From assembly GCF_947500075.1 (NCBI RefSeq), contig NZ_CANMQS010000003.1, positions 538,989 to 602,988 on the forward strand: 64,000 bases of DNA. Reading direction: 5' to 3'. Origin of the DNA: an uncultured Sulfitobacter sp. GTDB taxonomy: Bacteria > Pseudomonadota > Alphaproteobacteria > Rhodobacterales > Rhodobacteraceae. Under the pieces are notes generated by a model. It was not told the DNA's origin. It did not search any database and saw only the letters and a program-made list of their open reading frames with translations. Shown here piece after piece: positions 25,864-34,647 of this stretch (the first letter of the stretch is position 1; each line of letters opens with the position of its first letter). Position numbers and translations under genes: made by a program.

Positions 25864-26361
25864 TTAGAATTCCCGGTCTATCTTCATTTCCGGTCCCTGA
25901 TTGACAGAGACCTTCTCTCCTGTCTTTGCGTATACGCCACCTAAACCGTTGCGGTTAAGGATTTTTTCGTGTTCTCGCAGAATTGTCTTAACGGTAATGG
26001 CCATGCGTGACAGTAATGCACCATTTTCTTCGATGCTTTCCTTGAGATTGGCCATATGTGTGCGCAAATCCCGCTGTTTGGCGGCGGCATGATCCAGGAA
26101 AGGCTCAATCAGCGGGGTGTGCAGTTCCAGCCATTTGAGGCTTTTTGATTTGTCGTCGAACAGGTTGGTGATGGTTTTCAGCTCCCCTTTCTTGATCGCG
26201 GCGATTTCCTGACGCAGGATTTCGATGGTTTCGCCAATCTTGACCACATAGGTGTCGAGGTTCGCCTCGTCCTCTGCTGTCAGGACAAGAGGGGCAGGGG
26301 TCCCGTCTACAGTCGGAAGGGGTTGGCGTTCACCGAAGCGGAACTTCTTGGGCGCGATCAT
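25864..26361 (-). CDS. FlgN-like flagellar export chaperone
   Basis: The ATG at 26361 is preferred because GGAGA lies about 9 bases upstream, giving about 165 residues; an upstream in-frame start would add 20. The protein is largely helical and charged (YVVKIGETIEILRQEIAAIKKGE, HAAAKQRDLRTHMANLKES, RMAITVKTILREHEKILNRNG), the profile of FlgN-type chaperones for hook-associated proteins. It is the third gene of flgI-flgJ-flgN-like. Sequence identity to FlgN is low, so the assignment rests on form and context. Confidence 0.65.
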   Translation of the reverse strand: MIAPKKFRFGERQPLPTVDGTPAPLVLTAEDEANLDTYVVKIGETIEILRQEIAAIKKGELKTITNLFDDKSKSLKWLELHTPLIEPFLDHAAAKQRDLRTHMANLKESIEENGALLSRMAITVKTILREHEKILNRNGLGGVYAKTGEKVSVNQGPEMKIDREF

Positions 26362-26383
26362 GTCATCGTCTCTCCGCTGTTCT

Positions 26384-26695
26384 TCATGTCTTGTCGGATG
26401 CGGTGTCGGTGTAGGCGCCAATCATCTGGCTGACACTGCCAGACAGCCCAACGCCCCCTTGCTCCACCAGATGTTTCGCGACGGCCTCCGACATGAACGA
26501 TCGCCACATCTCTGCCTGATGTTCATCCCCGAAGGCGGTGGCCCCTGCGGTTTTCATCATCTCATCAACGAATTGCCCCAGAAACACAGCTTCAAACTCC
26601 TTTGAGGCTTCGGCAGATTTGCTATCCTCAGTTGCGGCTCTGGTCTGCTGCAAAAGAGCGGCGACGTTTGGTGGTGTGTTTTGAACGTTCTGCAT
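26384..26695 (-). CDS. flgJ: Rod-binding protein, FlgJ N-terminal domain only
   Basis: The 103-residue protein corresponds to the rod-capping domain of FlgJ (SKEFEAVFLGQFVDEMMKT, EHQAEMWRSFMSEAVAKHLVEQGGVGL). It lacks the muramidase domain of enteric FlgJ, as is usual in alphaproteobacteria; the transglycosylase at 21110 probably supplies that activity. Its start codon overlaps the flgI stop (TGATG). Confidence 0.92.
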   Translation of the reverse strand: MQNVQNTPPNVAALLQQTRAATEDSKSAEASKEFEAVFLGQFVDEMMKTAGATAFGDEHQAEMWRSFMSEAVAKHLVEQGGVGLSGSVSQMIGAYTDTASDKT

Positions 26696-27861
26696 CAGAT
26701 AATCTCCAGATCTGCATGGAGCGCGCCAACCGCCTTGATTGCCTGAAGGATGGAAATCGTCTGGCGCGCGCCCACGCCGATGGCGTTCAGCCCATTCACC
26801 AGTTCTTGCAGGCTGACGTCACCATTGAGGATGGTGAACTTTTGTTCTTCGTCGCTGATGTCGATCTCTGTCTCCGGCACGACGACGGTGTTCCCGCCGA
26901 TCTGGATCGGGGCACCGGTGATGACACCCGTTGAACCACCGATACTGACCGGACCGGGTTGGCTGACGCGGTAGTTTTCCTGAATGCGCACGGTCAACCC
27001 GCCCTGGCTGATGGCGACCTGAGCGATGCGTACATTTGCACCCATTACAATGGTGCCGGTCTTTTCATCCACGACCACGCGGGCGATGGCGTCGGGCTGC
27101 ACTGTCAGGTTCTCGACCGCTGCCATGGTGGCAGGAACATCGCTTTTGTCGCCAATCCAGAGTTCGACCGTGCCGGGATCCAGCACTTCAACCGAACTGG
27201 CACCAAGCTTGTCCGCGATCACGTCGCGGATGCGGGTGGCGGTGGTGAAATCGGGATCCCGAAGGGCAATGCGCACGCTGTTGAGCTGGACAAGGTTGAA
27301 ATCAACCTCACGCTCTACAATCGCGCCATTTTCAATCTTGGCAATTGTTGGCACGCCTTCGGTCACGCTTGCCGCGTTGCCTTCAACTGCAAAGCCCGAT
27401 GACACGATGGGCCCCTGCGCAACAGCGAACACGGCACCATCAGCGCCGGTCAGCGGACTGACCAGCAGTGTTCCGCCGCGCAGGCTGGTCGCATCCCCGA
27501 GCGACGATACAGTGACGTCAATCGGAGAGCCGCGCCGCGCGAAGGGCGGCAGTTTCGCCGTGACCATCACGGCAGCGGTGTTCTTGGTGTTCAGAGAATT
27601 GCCTTCAAGATTGGCCACGCCGAGACGCTCCAGCATGCCACGAATGGATTCTCTGGTGAACGGGCTGGAGTTCAGCTTGTCACCAGTGCCTTGCAGGCCA
27701 ACGACCAGGCCATAGCCGATCAGGTGGTTTTCACGGACGCCTTCAAATGTGGCGATGTCCTTGATCCGCACATCTGCGCTGGCTGTGCCGACCTGCGTCA
27801 TCAGGACAACAAGGAGGGCTGAAACGCGTATCATCATAGGGCGCATGTCACCGGCATCCAT
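26695..27861 (-). CDS. flgI: Flagellar P-ring protein FlgI
   Basis: FlgI forms the P ring in the periplasm. The protein has 388 residues with a signal peptide (MIRVSALLVVLMTQVGTASA) and family signatures VRENHLIGYGLVVGLQGTGD, NTKNTAAVMVTAKLPPFARRGSPIDVTVSSLGDA (in part) and DGVRQTISILQAIKA-like GARQTISILQAIKAVGALHADL. The ATG at 27861 has GAGG five bases upstream. It leads flgI-flgJ-flgN-like and is divergent from ftcR. Confidence 0.96.
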   Translation of the reverse strand: MDAGDMRPMMIRVSALLVVLMTQVGTASADVRIKDIATFEGVRENHLIGYGLVVGLQGTGDKLNSSPFTRESIRGMLERLGVANLEGNSLNTKNTAAVMVTAKLPPFARRGSPIDVTVSSLGDATSLRGGTLLVSPLTGADGAVFAVAQGPIVSSGFAVEGNAASVTEGVPTIAKIENGAIVEREVDFNLVQLNSVRIALRDPDFTTATRIRDVIADKLGASSVEVLDPGTVELWIGDKSDVPATMAAVENLTVQPDAIARVVVDEKTGTIVMGANVRIAQVAISQGGLTVRIQENYRVSQPGPVSIGGSTGVITGAPIQIGGNTVVVPETEIDISDEEQKFTILNGDVSLQELVNGLNAIGVGARQTISILQAIKAVGALHADLEII

Positions 27862-27875
27862 TGTTCCTCAATTTG

Positions 27876-27930
27876 CAAGTATTACAAAACTGTACTTGTA
27901 TATCTTTCACATTAAATGAATGATACAAGT
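27876..27930. promoter_or_regulatory. Cluster of ATACTTG/ACTTGTAT boxes between flgI and ftcR
   Basis: Three copies lie within 55 bp: CAAGTAT (27876-27882), ACTTGTAT (27894-27901) and ATACAAGT (27923-27930). The first two form an inverted repeat CAAGTA-N11-TACTTG. The cluster fills the divergent promoter region of flgI and the FtcR-like regulator, suggesting control of, or by, that regulator. Confidence 0.45.
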
Positions 27931-28008
27931 TCTAATCTACATTTATTATTGATAAGTGCAAATTTAATCCTTAGAACGAAGAATAGAAAAGCGAAGCGAG
28001 GCAGAATG

Positions 28009-28695
28009 ATGCGGGTTTTTGTGTTTGAGCCGCGAGAAGAACGTCGGGCCGGCCTGATCGTTGAGCTGCGCAGCAGCGGGATAGAGCCCCAGATGATCAC
28101 GGAAGATTTCTTCTCATCCGGTCTGGGGGGGCATTCAGAGGCAAAGATCGATACACGTGCGATCTTGTTGGGCGAATATCCCGAAGTACAACGCCACATT
28201 CGCGCGCTGCGCCAAAGGGGCTGCGCCAACCCCCTGATCGTTCTCAAGGACTTCCGGAATGCGCAAGGCACGGCGGAGCTTCTGAACATGGGCGCCGATG
28301 ATGTGATAGTCAGCCCCATTCGGGGCGCGGAGGTGCACTCACGGGTGAATTCCATCATTCGCAGGCTCTATGGACATGCGGCAGACAGCGTTGTCGTGGG
28401 TGAGTTGACCGCTTTCTTTGATGGCAGCGACCCGATCGTGTCAGGCAGCCGCATCAAACTGTCCAAGCGGGAGCATTCGGTATTTCAGCACCTTGCGCTG
28501 AACTCGAACAAGGTGATTTCGAAAGACGCAATTTACGACGCGATTTACGGCGCAAGTATTGATCAACCCTTCGACAAGGTGATCGACGTCTACATCTGCA
28601 AATTGCGCAAGAAGTTCGCCCAGGCGGCGGACAGTGGGTGGCAGTATATCGAAACGGTGCATGGCCGTGGTTACAAGCTTACCACGCCGGAGTAA
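28009..28695 (+). CDS. ftcR: FtcR-like flagellar transcriptional regulator
   Basis: About 228 residues. The N-terminal receiver-like domain (MRVFVFEPREERRAGLIVEL ... LLNMGADDVIVSPIRGAEV) has LLGEYPE where the phospho-Asp would sit. The C-terminal OmpR-type winged helix is clear (KLSKREHSVFQHLALNSN, KVIDVYICKLRKKF, YIETVHGRGYKLTT). This layout matches FtcR of Brucella and Rem of Sinorhizobium, activators of flagellar genes that act without conventional phosphorylation. Two ATG codons stand in tandem; the second, 7 bases after GAGG, is chosen. It is divergent from flgI and convergent with flgL. Confidence 0.85.
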   Translation: MRVFVFEPREERRAGLIVELRSSGIEPQMITEDFFSSGLGGHSEAKIDTRAILLGEYPEVQRHIRALRQRGCANPLIVLKDFRNAQGTAELLNMGADDVIVSPIRGAEVHSRVNSIIRRLYGHAADSVVVGELTAFFDGSDPIVSGSRIKLSKREHSVFQHLALNSNKVISKDAIYDAIYGASIDQPFDKVIDVYICKLRKKFAQAADSGWQYIETVHGRGYKLTTPE

Positions 28696-28704
28696 GTAAA
28701 CGCG

Positions 28705-29787
28705 CTAGCGAAGAAACCCCAGAATTGACAGGCCGGACAGACGGGCTGTCACCTGATAGGTCGCTTCGAGCTGACGTTCCATGTTCGTCATCCGGGTAAT
28801 CGCTTCGTAAGGATCGACGTTCTCATAGTCAGTGATCATGTTCCGCTGGACGAGCGAGAGGTCCCTGAGCTGGGTCTGGGCCTTTTCAACCACCTCCTGA
28901 TTGAAACCGGTACGAGCCGAAATCTGGAGCAACCCTTCCTGGCCTTTCGCAAGCGTGTCGCTTACCTCAGCCACCCAGGCGCGGTACGTGGCGGTGTCCA
29001 TGTTTGTCGTGTCTGCCGCAATCAGCATTGTCAGCCCCTTGTAGGTCTGGCGGATTGCTTCATCATTGGCCTGAACGCCGTATTCCAGCTCCTGACCGGC
29101 TGCGACCCATGCGGTGATGCGGCGGTTTTCATTGCCGCCCGCATCAAATTCCTTCGTGCCGTTAAAGAATGTCTCTTCATAGTTGCGGGCAGGGGTGCCG
29201 GTGTCAGCTGAGTTGAAAACAACGTCCAGTGCCGCGGAAATCGTGCTGACTTCGGCTACATTTGTGGGGCCGGTGCCGACGATGCTGTTGATGACATCTT
29301 CCGGCGATAAACCTGTGTCAGGATTGGCCTGCGTGTACCGTGTGAGCGGGCTGACTTCGGACGCAAGCCCGGCGAAGACATGTTCGCCGTTGAAGTTGGT
29401 GTTCATTGTCCCGATGAGCTCATCCAAAGCGGCGCGGGCCTGAGTTTGCAACAGTGACGCGCCGGAACCTGCCTGTGACGTGTCAAAGAACGTCGTCTCC
29501 ACCACCGATTGGATCGTGTCGCGGAGCTTGTCCATGGAGTTGATGGTCAATTGCAGCTTGTTCGCGATCAGCTTGTTCGACTGCATATAGGTCTGCGTGT
29601 CTTCTTCGCGAATGCGCAACTTCATCACAGAGGCAGAGCGTGACCCCAATTCCGTGTATATGTCCGCCTTGCGACCAGTCGCGACTTCCTGCCCGGCCTT
29701 TTGCAAGGCTTGTGCTGTGCGTTCCACGTTCTGACGGCTGAAGAGGTTAAGCTGAAAGCTGGAGTTTGTGCGGATGGACCAGTTCAT
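28705..29787 (-). CDS. flgL: Hook-filament junction protein FlgL
   Basis: FlgL joins hook and filament. The 360-residue protein has flagellin-like ends: FQLNLFSRQNVERTAQALQK and TGRKADIY near the N terminus, and the C-terminal helix EAITRMTNMERQLEATYQVT followed by LSILGFLR. It is the last gene of flgE-flgK-flgL, 10 bases after flgK. Confidence 0.93.
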   Translation of the reverse strand: MNWSIRTNSSFQLNLFSRQNVERTAQALQKAGQEVATGRKADIYTELGSRSASVMKLRIREEDTQTYMQSNKLIANKLQLTINSMDKLRDTIQSVVETTFFDTSQAGSGASLLQTQARAALDELIGTMNTNFNGEHVFAGLASEVSPLTRYTQANPDTGLSPEDVINSIVGTGPTNVAEVSTISAALDVVFNSADTGTPARNYEETFFNGTKEFDAGGNENRRITAWVAAGQELEYGVQANDEAIRQTYKGLTMLIAADTTNMDTATYRAWVAEVSDTLAKGQEGLLQISARTGFNQEVVEKAQTQLRDLSLVQRNMITDYENVDPYEAITRMTNMERQLEATYQVTARLSGLSILGFLR

Positions 29788-29797
29788 GACATCCCTC

Positions 29798-31216
29798 TCA
29801 CACCGCTGCGATCAGCGTGTCGATCATCTCTGACACGGCGCTCAGGACACGGGCGTTGGCGGCGTAGCTTTGTTCGATAAGCAGCAATTGCTGCATCTCG
29901 TCATCAATGCTGACCCCTTCGGAGTTACGCCGCGCAGCCATCACCAGTTCAGCGGCAGAGGCGGCGGCGTCGAAGCTGCTTTCCGCGCGTGCGCGTGCGG
30001 TGGCCTGAGCGGTGACAAATTCAGCAGCGAAATCGGACACAGTGACAAAGGCGGGGATGCCCGTGGCGGGGTCGGCGCCAACGGGTGTGTTCAGGCCGTC
30101 AATAAAGGCGGAGATTTGTGCGGGATCCGACGCATTGCCCGGTGCTGCCGCGCCCAGACCGTCGCGAATGCGCCAGACTTCCGCGCCACCCGACAGGGAG
30201 ATGCTGTCGTTCAAGGCGATACGGCTGGCGATCCCTTCGGTATTGGCTGGATCAAAGGCCATGCCGTTGTCGGTGAACAGGCCCGGCTGACCGGGGGCAA
30301 GACTGGCATCCGCATTCTGAAAGCTCTCAATCAATCCGCGTGCGTATTCATCCAACTGGCTGCTGAAACGGGGAATGACATCGCGTTTGAGTTCGGACAG
30401 ACCCACAAGGCTGCCGTGCTGAAGGCCGCGCACGTTATCCTTGAAAGGCGTGATATCCTGAGCACCTGCCATCAGTGTTCCGTCGGATGGATTGTAGGAC
30501 ACATCCTGTATCAGATCGCCTTCCATCAATGCAGCGCCGCCAATTGTATAGAGGCTGATCGACCCTGCCGAGGAAACAGTGACCCGCATGTCGATGGTGC
30601 CGGAAATCTGGTCCAGCAGGCCGTCGATGCGCTCATCCAGCTGTGCTGATTCCAGCGATCCGGCCTGAAAGTTGCGCTGCTGCTGGTTCAGATCCCGCAG
30701 GGTATAGAGCGCTTGATTGAGGTCGGCGACCTCATATCGGATCTCCATATCCACTTCGTTGCGGGTGGTGCCCAGCGTCGTTGCGGCACTGCGCACAGAT
30801 TTTGCCACTTGTTCCGCAGCCAATACGGCACCGGTCTGCGCTCCTGTGGAAGAGGGCATGTTGACCAGCGTTGTCAGGCTGTTCTGAAAGTCTGAGAACT
30901 TGTCGGCTGGTGAGATGCCATCGCCGGGCTGACCCAGAAACACGGTATAGCTTTTCAAACCCTCGGTGACAGCCTGGTGGCGGGCCATCTTGCCGTTTTC
31001 CAGCCGCGCCAGCTTGGCCAGCGTGTCATCAACCTCCCGGCGGATTTCGCTGACGCGCGCGCCGCCCTGACCGGGACCAGACGTCACCAGTTCCGCCCGC
31101 CGCCGGACATATCCCGGCGTCGATGCGTTGGCGACATTGTCCGCCGCCACCCGCGACAGGCTCTGCGTCGTGGAGAGGCCGCTTGTCGCGGAATTCAGGG
31201 CACCGGTAAGGTTCAT
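29798..31216 (-). CDS. flgK: Hook-associated protein FlgK
   Basis: FlgK is the first hook-filament junction protein. The protein has 472 residues, with the N-terminal rod/hook signature (SGLSTTQSLSRVAADNVAN and ASTPGYVRRRAEL) and the C-terminal motif (EGVSIDDEMQQLLLIEQSYAA, ARVLSAVSEMIDTLIAAV). It starts about 25 bases downstream of the flgE stop and belongs to the same operon. Confidence 0.95.
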   Translation of the reverse strand: MNLTGALNSATSGLSTTQSLSRVAADNVANASTPGYVRRRAELVTSGPGQGGARVSEIRREVDDTLAKLARLENGKMARHQAVTEGLKSYTVFLGQPGDGISPADKFSDFQNSLTTLVNMPSSTGAQTGAVLAAEQVAKSVRSAATTLGTTRNEVDMEIRYEVADLNQALYTLRDLNQQQRNFQAGSLESAQLDERIDGLLDQISGTIDMRVTVSSAGSISLYTIGGAALMEGDLIQDVSYNPSDGTLMAGAQDITPFKDNVRGLQHGSLVGLSELKRDVIPRFSSQLDEYARGLIESFQNADASLAPGQPGLFTDNGMAFDPANTEGIASRIALNDSISLSGGAEVWRIRDGLGAAAPGNASDPAQISAFIDGLNTPVGADPATGIPAFVTVSDFAAEFVTAQATARARAESSFDAAASAAELVMAARRNSEGVSIDDEMQQLLLIEQSYAANARVLSAVSEMIDTLIAAV

Positions 31217-31240
31217 GTCTTACTCCGGCTCAGCTGTCGT

Positions 31241-32545
31241 TTATCGTTTCAGCCGTGTGGTTTCATCCATCATGTCGTCAACGGTCGTAATGACCCGCGC
31301 GTTGGTGGAAAACGCCCGCTGGGCGCGGATCAAATCAGTCATTTCCTGCGCGATATCCACGTTGGAGCCCTCAAGCGCCTGCGCGTTTATCGCACCTGTG
31401 TTGGATGTGTTCGCGCGGCCCGCAAAGAACGCGCCGGATTCACCAGACAGCGCATAGGCATTCCCCTTGCGCTCAATCAGGCCGTTGGCGTTGGCAACGG
31501 TGGCGACCGGAATATCAAAGATCGCTGTGCGCAACCCGTTGTCAAAAACGCCGAACAGCGTGCCTTCTTCGTTGATCTCGGTACGGACCAGCTCACCGAC
31601 GCTTGTACCGTCCCGCTCAAACGCCAGACTGAAATCCCCGGCGAATTGCGTGACACCTGTAAAGGTGCCCGGTGCGCCCAGATCGATTGAGACGGTTTGA
31701 GGAGACACACCGTTGTTAAGGGTGATTGTGGCGGTGCCGGTTGCCGTATCAAAGGAGAAGGCCGCAGGCGAAATCGCAGCGGATGTGGCATTGCTGTAGG
31801 CCAGCGGAGACCCGGCCATCGCGCCGGAATCGTTGTATTCGATCTCTACGCTGCCCAGAGGGTCGCCGTTTTGATCAGATAGGGACAGTTCCCACACATT
31901 TGCGCTGGTTGTTGGTTGCCAGGAGAAACCCACGCGCTGGCTGGCGCCAAGGCTGGTAAAGACTTCGGAGGAGGATGCAAATGGCGCGCCGGGTGTCGCG
32001 GTGCCCGTGTCCTGAGATGGCAGATTGCCAAAGGTGGACATCTGCGTGGTGCCCGCGGCAGACACACTGATGTTGCCGACGTTCACGGTTTCCATCTGGG
32101 AGAAGTTGCTGCGATCAACCGAGCCGAGTTCGCCGTCGAGATTGTAGCGATAGCCTGCCAGATAGAACCCCGCAGAGTTCTTCAAGTTGCCGTCTTCATC
32201 CGGCAGGAACGACCCGGCGCGGGTCAGCATGTAATTGCTCTGCGCGGTTTCGTTTGGATTAAGGCTGACGACGAAGAAGCCGTTGCCCCCAATTGCCAGA
32301 TCGGTTGCGGAGGTGGTGGAGATCAATCCACCTGCGGTCTGCATGTCCAGCTGCCCCACAGCCGATACAGACAGAACGCCTGACCCGCTGCTGCCAGAGG
32401 AGGTCGTTGTCACCATCTGGGCAAACCCGCGCTTGTAGCCAACTGTGTTCGCATTTGCGATATTCTCGGAAATGTTGCCCACCGCCCGAGAGTTTGCCTG
32501 CAGCCCACTGACGCCCGTCTGAAGCGCGCTCGAAATGCTCATCAA
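31241..32545 (-). CDS. flgE: Flagellar hook protein FlgE
   Basis: FlgE forms the hook. The 434-residue protein has the N-terminal motif (TGVSGLQANSRAVGNISENI and ANANTVGYKRG), a large variable middle domain and the C-terminal motif (EGSNVDIAQEMTDLIRAQRAF, RVITTVDDMMDETTRLKR). It heads flgE-flgK-flgL. A near-consensus CtrA site and an AATACTTA box lie upstream. Confidence 0.95.
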   Translation of the reverse strand: MMSISSALQTGVSGLQANSRAVGNISENIANANTVGYKRGFAQMVTTTSSGSSGSGVLSVSAVGQLDMQTAGGLISTTSATDLAIGGNGFFVVSLNPNETAQSNYMLTRAGSFLPDEDGNLKNSAGFYLAGYRYNLDGELGSVDRSNFSQMETVNVGNISVSAAGTTQMSTFGNLPSQDTGTATPGAPFASSSEVFTSLGASQRVGFSWQPTTSANVWELSLSDQNGDPLGSVEIEYNDSGAMAGSPLAYSNATSAAISPAAFSFDTATGTATITLNNGVSPQTVSIDLGAPGTFTGVTQFAGDFSLAFERDGTSVGELVRTEINEEGTLFGVFDNGLRTAIFDIPVATVANANGLIERKGNAYALSGESGAFFAGRANTSNTGAINAQALEGSNVDIAQEMTDLIRAQRAFSTNARVITTVDDMMDETTRLKR

Positions 32546-32581
32546 TCCACCTGCATATTATTTTTGTTCGCTTTTGATTTT

Positions 32582-32588
32582 AAGTATT
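32582..32588 (-). promoter_or_regulatory. AATACTTA box upstream of flgE
   Basis: Read towards flgE this is AAATACTTA, a one-base variant of the ATACTTG box, 37 bp before the start codon and 14 bp downstream of the CtrA-like site. Confidence 0.35.
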
Positions 32589-32601
32589 TACACAGCCGGG
32601 G

Positions 32602-32616
32602 TTTAAGCCGGGTTAA
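32602..32616 (-). promoter_or_regulatory. CtrA-like site upstream of flgE
   Basis: TTTAAGCCGGGTTAA is one base from TTAA-N7-TTAA and lies 57 bp before the flgE start. Confidence 0.4.
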
Positions 32617-32701
32617 CGCTTTGTGAATTGTTGGGAAATCCTTCCATTTTGGCGGATGTTTAGAAATGGTGTAAGACAAATGTCACACCTATCCATGGAT
32701 C

Positions 32702-34528
32702 CTAAGGAGAGATCCCCGCATTCTTGATCTTCTCAAAGGCGGTTTGAAGTCCCTTGAGCCGCCTTTCGGCTTCATCTGCGCGCAGCGGCAAGACCGCTTC
32801 GCGTTCTTCGCTCAGACTTTTCGCAAGCGCGATGAGGTTTTCTGAGCTTGTCAGACTGGGAAAGGCACGCACAACATCTTGAATTGTTTCATCATCATTG
32901 GTTTTCTTGGCGGCGATCAGCAGGTACGTCGCGTCCTTGACATCAAATTTCTGCGGGTGCTGTTCCCACAAGGCGTCCAGATCCATCTTCGCTTCATGCC
33001 ACTGTTCTTCATCTACAAGGACACGTGTGCGTTTTCTCATCTGAGCGAGCGTGGGCGATGACACTTTGGTTTCAAGAAACGCGGTGTTCTGTCCTCCGTC
33101 GGCAAGAACATCTGCCTTTAGCCTCAGATGGCGTTCTTTCATCTCATCATCCGGGGCAGGTCCGGCTTCGGCCAATGTTGCCCGCGCGGCAGGAAAAAGA
33201 CCCGCACGGTGCTGGGCGGAGGCCAGTTTCAAGTTCAGGCGAAACAGCGTTGCCGCCGTGTCCTCGCCCTCCGGACTGTCGAGCACGATCTGTTTGGCGC
33301 GATCGAATTCGCGCATGGCGAGGTCCGTGGCGCCCATCTCAAGCACCTTGTCGCCAAGGCGTTCGGGGTATTGGGCAAATCCGCTGAGGTTTGAATAGAT
33401 TGGGACGATGCGCAGATGAAAGGACATCCAGTTGGACAGTGACGTCCTGCCGCTCTCTCCATGTGCGTAGACGCGTTCCAGCAGGTCGGAGGCTTGCTCC
33501 TCTGCCTGTGTGCGTTCGCCCGACTTAGGGAAGCGGGTGATGACCTTTCCCAGGCTCAGAAGGCTTTCCGCCGCATTCCCAAGAAGGACGCTGACCTCCG
33601 CCTGTTTGCGCAGCAGTTGCAGTTCAAGCTGGCCGCCGCGCCAGTCCTCCTGCCCTGCATCCAGAACAGCCTGCGCCGCCAGCAGGGCCCCTTCACTGCC
33701 ATTGCGCAGGGCCATATTGGCGATGTTCAACCGCGCGCGTGCCGCATACCGGTCCCAGCCCTGGGCCGCGATCATATAGGCATCCAGCGCGGAAGATTCA
33801 TTGCCCCGCCGCTCTTCCTCGCTGCCGCGCAGGAAATGGCGTGTCGGCGTATCCTTGTAACGTGGCATTTCCTCGATCAGTTGGATCGCGCCATCTGCAT
33901 GATCCAGATGATCCGTTTCAATTGCGGCTTCGATGAAAAGCGGCAGCATGTCTTCCAGCATGGCGCGGGATTGGTGCTGGAGCGCGCGGAAACTTGGTTC
34001 GATGTTGGCGTTCAGACCTTCGAGGTCCCCAACCGCGATTGCCTGCAATGTCCGCCAGAACGCGGTATCGGGGCGGTCGGGATCAACCAGCGGAGAGGTT
34101 TCAAAATCTTCAACCGGGATCCCTTCCAGAAGTTGCGTCGCATGGGTCAGCGCGGCATGCCGCCATTCTTGGGGGGGGCTTTCCGGTGCGATGCCATCCA
34201 GCAAGGATGTCGCTTCGAAAACAAGCATGTGCGTCAGGTAGAGCTCCACCAGATCCAACATGACGCTTTGTTTTTCCGGGCCATGGGCGGCGCCCAGTGT
34301 TTCGATGCTCTTCTTGAGGTCCCTGTGAAACGTACTTGCAGGCCAGTGGCGCAGGTCGAGCACCTCTGACCAGGCGGCTTTGCGTTGTGTGGGGACAGGC
34401 GGTTGGGGCACGACAAACATTGGCTGTTTTTCGGCTTTTTCTTCCTTTGCCTCTGATGCGGCAGTTGCCATGCTTGGCGACTGTCCAAGAACAGCAAGAG
34501 CAAGCAAGGCTAAACGGTAATCTGCCAT
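32702..34528 (-). CDS. Large exported TPR-like protein of the flagellar island
   Basis: The 608-residue protein has a signal peptide (YRLALLALAVLGQSPSMATA). The rest is almost wholly helical with degenerate repeat pairs (ALDAYMIAAQGWDRYAARARL, AEVSVLLGNAAESLLSLGKV, LASAQHRAGLFPAARATLAEA), as in TPR/Sel1-type scaffolds. It probably acts in the periplasm. I cannot name a family. It is monocistronic on the minus strand, divergent from flgF, and lies between the flgE and flgF operons. Roseobacter flagellar clusters often carry a long unannotated gene at this place; a role in basal-body or hook assembly is inference. Confidence 0.75.
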   Translation of the reverse strand: MADYRLALLALAVLGQSPSMATAASEAKEEKAEKQPMFVVPQPPVPTQRKAAWSEVLDLRHWPASTFHRDLKKSIETLGAAHGPEKQSVMLDLVELYLTHMLVFEATSLLDGIAPESPPQEWRHAALTHATQLLEGIPVEDFETSPLVDPDRPDTAFWRTLQAIAVGDLEGLNANIEPSFRALQHQSRAMLEDMLPLFIEAAIETDHLDHADGAIQLIEEMPRYKDTPTRHFLRGSEEERRGNESSALDAYMIAAQGWDRYAARARLNIANMALRNGSEGALLAAQAVLDAGQEDWRGGQLELQLLRKQAEVSVLLGNAAESLLSLGKVITRFPKSGERTQAEEQASDLLERVYAHGESGRTSLSNWMSFHLRIVPIYSNLSGFAQYPERLGDKVLEMGATDLAMREFDRAKQIVLDSPEGEDTAATLFRLNLKLASAQHRAGLFPAARATLAEAGPAPDDEMKERHLRLKADVLADGGQNTAFLETKVSSPTLAQMRKRTRVLVDEEQWHEAKMDLDALWEQHPQKFDVKDATYLLIAAKKTNDDETIQDVVRAFPSLTSSENLIALAKSLSEEREAVLPLRADEAERRLKGLQTAFEKIKNAGISP

Positions 34529-34550
34529 TGAGTGTTTTGTCCGATGTAGA

Positions 34551-34574
34551 TTTATACTTGCTCTATTCTTGTAT
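34551..34574 (+). promoter_or_regulatory. Tandem ATACTTG boxes between the TPR-like gene and flgF
   Basis: TTTATACTTG (34551-34560) is followed by TTCTTGTAT (34566-34574). The two CTTG cores are exactly 11 bp apart, one helical turn, the spacing typical of paired sites for OmpR-type winged-helix regulators. Confidence 0.45.
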
Positions 34575-34647
34575 TTGTGACTATTTAATTTTGCAACTTA
34601 AGAATAAAAAGATCCGCTTTCAGGTAGAGCAGCGCAGGGTGAGGTAG

